Shown: positions 59,340 through 64,000 of the stretch, piece after piece | Numbering within the stretch: the stretch's first letter is position 1 | Layout of the letters: every line of letters starts with the position of its first letter | Assembly: GCA_024803745.1 (NCBI GenBank) | Contig: JANJXV010000160.1 | Coordinates: 750,001-814,000, forward strand | Direction of reading: 5' to 3' | Source of the DNA: Megascapheus bottae | Lineage: Eukaryota; Chordata; Mammalia; Rodentia; Geomyidae | Length of the DNA stretch: 64,000 nt | Made by a program: the position numbers and the translations under genes | The notes under the pieces: generated by a model | The model's database searches: none | Told to the model about the DNA's origin: nothing | The model's input: the letters and a program-made list of their open reading frames with translations, nothing else

Positions 59340-59456
59340 AACTGTAAAATCTTTTTTGTTACCTCCCAAACTGTAAGTGAAAAGTCCAGCCTTCTTCCAT
59401 TCAAATTGTTTGTCTCAGGTACTTATCACAGCAGTGACCAACTGACTGACACCTTA
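59340..59456 (+). mobile_element. possible MaLR-like LTR end
   Basis: 'ccaaactgtaagtgaaaagtccagcc' and 'gtctcaggtacttatcacagcagtgaccaactgactgacacc' follow the order at the 3' end of ERVL-MaLR-type LTRs. The 5' part upstream (to about 59050) is too diverged to delimit. Confidence 0.4.
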
Positions 59457-59559
59457 TCTCTTTTTGTTTCTTCTCTGAGTCACTGTACTCTAGCAGTATT
59501 GACAACTTCACTGTCTTGAAATAGACCTAAAGCATTTTGAGTCTACCATTTCCTCTGCT

Positions 59560-59910
59560 GGGAACATTCACACTCAAAGTATTTGATATCCTTGTAACAA
59601 TTCCATTCCTGACAACAGCTTGGCCTTTCATCAAATGTGACATTGTTTGCTGAAACCTCCCCTGATTCATCCTTTTAAAAATTCCCTATGCTCTCTTTTT
59701 CACCTGTTGCTCTATAACCTAGGTAACTTATTTGATTATGAACATACCTATGTCTATCTATAAATATGTATACCACATTCATCTTTTAATTTTTGTTTTC
59801 ATGAGGGCAGGAATCTCCTTTTATCTGTGTCTGTTCACTTCTGAATCTCTGAAATAGTTGTTTGGCACCTGGCAGACATTCAATTACTATTTTATAACTT
59901 AAGAAACAAA
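59560..59910 (+). mobile_element. L2-like relic (3' end)
   Basis: Blocks in L2 order: 'acctcccctgattcatccttt' (ccttccctgaccac), 'ccctatgctctctttttcac', 'catgagggcaggaatctcc', 'gttcacttctgaatctctgaaatag' and 'tggcacctggcagacattcaatta' (gcctggcacatagtaggcgctcaata). Confidence 0.65.
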
Positions 59911-62900
59911 TAAATGGGTCAACCTGAATGAGGTTAAAATACCTCATTAAGATCATTAAGATAAAATTAAAAGTGTCAGAATACTCTATGCACATGTATG
60001 TACATGAAAAATGTGGCTTTCTGTGATTGGTTTGGGATGGCAGGGAAGGGTTTGGGATGGCAAGGAGGGAGAATAACAAAAAGGACGAGTATGCTTATGT
60101 GGACATGTCAATGTTAATGATGTCTGCAAAAAGGGACACTTTCCAGAAGAAAGTGAAGAGTAGCTGATTTGATAATTTTTTTTTGCTAAAAAGTGTGAAT
60201 AAGACAGAAAACTGGATTAACAGCGCAGGAATCCTCTACAGTTGTAATCCCCCCCCTTACATGAAGGAGTCTTGTCTCCCCAGGGAGCCAGGTGGCAGGA
60301 AGCCCTTCCCACTGTGAAGACTAGTTTGCAGAATTCCATGATTTGGGGGCTTGGGAAAAGGTGAAAATATGCAGTGTTTATGCAAAAATAAAGTCTATTC
60401 AATGACTTCAAGCCAGTGTTTCCACATGAAAACACCAAGACTGAAAGAAAAATTATGAAATCCAAAGATTAAATATAAAAGTCACTTCGATAAGATTAAT
60501 GCATACTATGTATAATAAGATTCTTAGCTTCCGTCCTTGCAAATTATCAGTTGCCAAAGTTAAGGTAAGTAAAGTTATTTTCTACAAGGACTGTTCCATT
60601 TTCCTTTGTTATATAGACATTCATTCTTCTCCAACTGAAAAGAATTGCACATTGTAAGTGTAGATTCATAGTTCTCTATCCCCAAAAGAGAATCAAAGTA
60701 GCTCAATGTTTCTCAGTTAGCTAAGAGACTACTATGACATGTTTCCAACAGAGCATCTCTCTGGAAAACAATACTTGTGAATTATAAATTACAGAAACAA
60801 GCAACCCCTGGTTAAGGAAAAATCAAATGGAGTAATTCAGACTCTCCCAGAGTGACAAGTGAATAGCTTGCCTTGTTGTGTAAAAGAACAAGTTTCCTGT
60901 CTCCTGGCTGTCCTCTGTCCACTAAAGAGTCAACAACATTTTATTGTTTCTCAGTACTCCATTTGGTGCATCTCAACTTGCTTTTTATATTGCCTTAGTT
61001 TATGAAAATAAATGTTGTACTTTCCTGGTGGGACCAAAAATAAATGATGGCTCATACTGTACGTGGGTTCTTGCTCATGACAATCCAGACTGCTAACAGA
61101 TTGTTAATATGTTAACAGTTCTATTATAAGATGCTCAAAAATGTAATTTTAAGGCCATTTGTGGAGCTGGATTCTGCATGCCAGGGGTCATCAGGACTGA
61201 CATAGCTGAGAAGCTGTATGACCTCTCCACTCAGGTGTCTGCAAAGGTGTGAAGGGTGAGATAACCCAGCAGTTTAGGGTAGCAGTTTTCAAGCTGTTCT
61301 GTTTACCCAGGGGTAGCCATTTTGAGCAGAATATTAACTAAAATAATACAGTAAGTATGATCGAGTTCCTTTTGGTACAGAGCTACTTAAAATTAAACTA
61401 AGGGTATTTCACATCCAGAATTTTCTGGCAATGACAAGGGTGAAGAAAAATTACCAAAGGCTGAACTCAAAGAAATTAGTATGTATTTTGCAGTTCCTAT
61501 TCTCAAAGATATTGGCAGAAACATTTAATCATATGTGATCCAAAATATTTAGCTTTGGTGTTATTCACATGTTTTATTTATTATTTATATATGTTACTTA
61601 CAAATTACAAGGTGTTCCTACACAGATTCTTGATACTGATATTATAAAGGGGAAGTCTAGCATTAGGTAGGAACCTCTGTGATATCACAAAGAAAAATAT
61701 ACAGAAACATACTTAGTCAGATAAACAGATAGGAGTACACTCCACACATTCATCTCGGTAAATTTTCACTGAATGAGTGGCAACATTTTGAAAGAAAATA
61801 TTTAGTAGAAGGTTGTTACCTACTGTCACAATTGCTACCCTCAAACACTAGATAGTAACAGCGAAGTCCAGCTACTGATTTAGACTGACTCAGACAAATT
61901 TCATACAAGTCAATTTTCCTCAACACTTCAGTGCCATACACCACAGCAAATGTTTATACTCACAAAATTTCCATAAGTCAATGTGTACTCTTACCTTACG
62001 CTGTGTCGTTCAGTATTTTTTTTACAAACTAAAGTATTATAGAGAGTATTTTCACATTGTTATTATGTGTTTTACTTTAGTATTTGTGTATATTTATCAT
62101 TTATACAACTGAAATTGTAGGGGAGTGTTTTGGTTTTTCAGGTGTCCACACCCCACCTGCTCATTCTCTCCCTCATATTACTAGGCAGAGGTGATATTTC
62201 AAGTAAACATGCAGAGCTTCTGTTTGCCAAGGATATTTAAATATTTTCATGATGATAACTTTATTTGGAAGCCAATTCTTTAAAAAGCCTTTAACCAGTA
62301 CTCCAGATTTCCCAGCCTAGTATGTTTTTCCAGTAATTGCATATAAACGCATAGAGACAATTGCATGCTGATGCACTCTGACTGTTACAAGGCCCTGAGC
62401 CCAACTCTGAATTCCAAAGGTAGGTTCAGCATCACCTAAAACATACATTGAGTTTAAGGGAAAAAAATTCCTGAAAGAAACTAAAGAAGGCTCACTACTC
62501 CCCTAACTTACAACTAAATATACACAAAAACAATGGTAATATGCCAAGTGAGAAAACCCCAAATCAACTCAGACCCGGTGATCATAAGGCCAGTGGGATG
62601 TGTGCACTGCACTGCACTGCTGGCCACGGCCACTGGGCTACACCTCGTCCAGGTGAGGAAGAGGCTCCTTCTGATACGCTCTCCACAACTCACACGCAAG
62701 TCATTCCATACGTGAGAGCACGTCTGTTTTCTTCACAACTGTTATCTGGGAATAGAGCTATCTTCTTCCTAAAACTATTATAAAGGACTTCAAACTCCCA
62801 GAAAAAAATAGAACTATTAGTGTTTTCTGGCATTTTTACATTTGTGTTATTTAAATGTAAGAAATAAAATGTTATTTTCTATAAGAATGCCTCCTAAATA

Positions 62901-63324
62901 TAACAAAGCAAAAGGGCTAAAGAGACCAGGCCGAGCAGGATTCACAATCTTCCCAGGGCTAGAAGTTCAGCAATAATGTTTGCCTAGCAAGCAAATCCTA
63001 GAGCTGCCAAATAGAAAACAAGCAAAACCTTTTCCAATTGTATTCCCTCTGAAACATTTAAAACTTCTGCCCAATGACAATCCTTCCTGAAAAGGCCTTC
63101 TGAGGTCAGAGATACTTAGAACTGTGCGGAAGTATCAAGTCACATGGGAACAATGCATCGATGCAGGTCTTATTACTTGTGATTAGAGTCAGATAACTAA
63201 CCTCACACTATGACTTCTAATAAACATTTCTATACTGTACTATAGTATTCTTGAAAGAACTCATACTGCTTTACACAAAACATCTGCAGCTGTGAGGAGG
63301 AAAATGTCCACTGACTCACACTGG
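59911..63324. other. 3.4 kb of unique sequence, no gene seen
   Basis: Few repeats recognised. Includes a 20-bp tandem duplication at 60031-60070 and a small CpG-enriched segment at 62530-62720 with a splice-donor-like 'caggtgagg', neither enough to call an exon. Confidence 0.4.
60031..60070 (+). repeat. 20-bp tandem duplication
   Basis: Units 60031-60050 and 60051-60070 share 'tttgggatggcagggaaggg'-type sequence with three differences. Confidence 0.8.
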
Positions 63325-63405
63325 AGTTGGGGTATTTTGACATCATTTTCAAGGTAAGCAAACAGAGAGAGGTTAAATGACATTGGAAGGTCACATGTTT
63401 CCTCT
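63325..63405 (+). mobile_element. MIR-like relic
   Basis: 'cattttcaaggtaagcaaacagagagaggttaaatgacattggaaggtcaca' is a good match to the MIR core wording (cattttacagatgaggaaactgaggcacagagaggttaagtgacttgcccaaggtcaca). Confidence 0.65.
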
Positions 63406-64000
63406 TTCTGAAGGAAGATGATGGTTGCGTTGCAAATAAAGAGAACTTCAACCAGAGAGAATTAGTGGAGCAGTCACAATTTGACCTTTCACCCTCTGAC
63501 TGTAGCAAGCTATTAGAATTGTGTATATATGTCATCGTTATACTATTGCATGAGAAATGAATTAACTAATTTCCATGCTGATACTCGTGCTGCTAGAAAA
63601 TCATGCTTCCATTCAATTTTACATAAAAGTATACCAATGAATTTAGACTGTTCTACTAAATTTCATGTAATGTTAAGATTTTTATTATGTCAGGTAACTG
63701 AAACCATGTCCCCCATACTTCAGAATTTAACATATCAGAAAGCATGGAGAAGATACACAAATGTGTAGCTAAGTTGACAAAACTCGGGTTCCTTCTGAAT
63801 TACTGTTATGTTTTTACTGCTGTCCCTGTAAGTCAGCAGTGTCAATGAGAAGCCTACTGTGTATGAATCAATAGATAATGAGATGAGTGAAGTTTTAGGA
63901 TTGGAGGCCACTAACACTAGTTCTTTGCTATAGACTTTCAATCCCAGTTACAATATAATTATACTAACCTTAATTTTCCAATGACAAATTTGAACATTTA
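63406..64000. other. unique sequence, no gene seen
   Basis: No recognisable repeat or exon to the end of the window. Confidence 0.4.

Noticed and set aside
1..64000. Bacterial or phage features such as operons, CRISPR arrays, ribosome binding sites
   Set aside because: Sequence has mammalian repeat content, no dense reading frames and no regularly spaced direct repeats with variable spacers.

Overview
The window looks like mammalian nuclear DNA, almost certainly from a rodent. It is AT-rich and CpG-poor, has no dense reading frames, and is built from LINE-1 copies plus 7SL-derived B1-like and tRNA-derived ID-like SINEs, over a background of old L2, MIR, L1 and LTR relics. The composite SINEs (B1-like arm joined to an ID-like arm, and ID-like dimers) and the particular L1 3' end suggest a heteromyid or geomyoid lineage (pocket mouse or kangaroo rat type). 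That lineage call is from memory of repeat style and is only moderately secure.

I found no protein-coding host gene, host exon, tRNA, rRNA, snRNA or CRISPR array that I can support. The longer open frames are translated repeats (L1 ORF2 ends, poly-His/Glu/Val-Cys runs from microsatellites, CpG-rich L1-like leader) or chance. The window therefore reads as intergenic or deep intronic.

Layout. 1-10 kb: old L1 remnants, one inverted composite SINE and long unique stretches. 10-16 kb: an L1 3' end with target-site duplications, an L2 relic, and a degraded antisense L1 that carries nested SINEs, including an ID-like dimer with intact pol III boxes. 16-28 kb: mostly unique, with SINEs, a MIR, two sense L1 3' ends, an LTR-like segment, and a possible conserved regulatory block around a homeodomain palindrome (22.6 kb). 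28.9-32.5 kb: the most structured part. An antisense L1 3' end abuts a 70-bp sense L1 tail and then a sense L1 with the ORF2 C-terminus; this is followed by a CpG-rich block of about 1.4 kb that looks like an isolated L1 5' leader/promoter with two short tandem arrays. 32.7-41 kb: SINEs, L1 ends, a MIR pair and an (ATC)16 run. 41-47 kb: mostly unique, with a second candidate conserved block (about 44.2 kb) and a purine-rich tract. 47-57 kb: seven L1 3' ends, one of which lacks its 3' terminus, an ERVL-MaLR-like LTR and a (TG)23 run. 57-64 kb: unique sequence with L2, LTR and MIR relics.

I do not see a new gene system. The best leads are the orphan L1-like promoter block, the inverted L1 junction, the 3'-truncated L1, and the two candidate enhancers.
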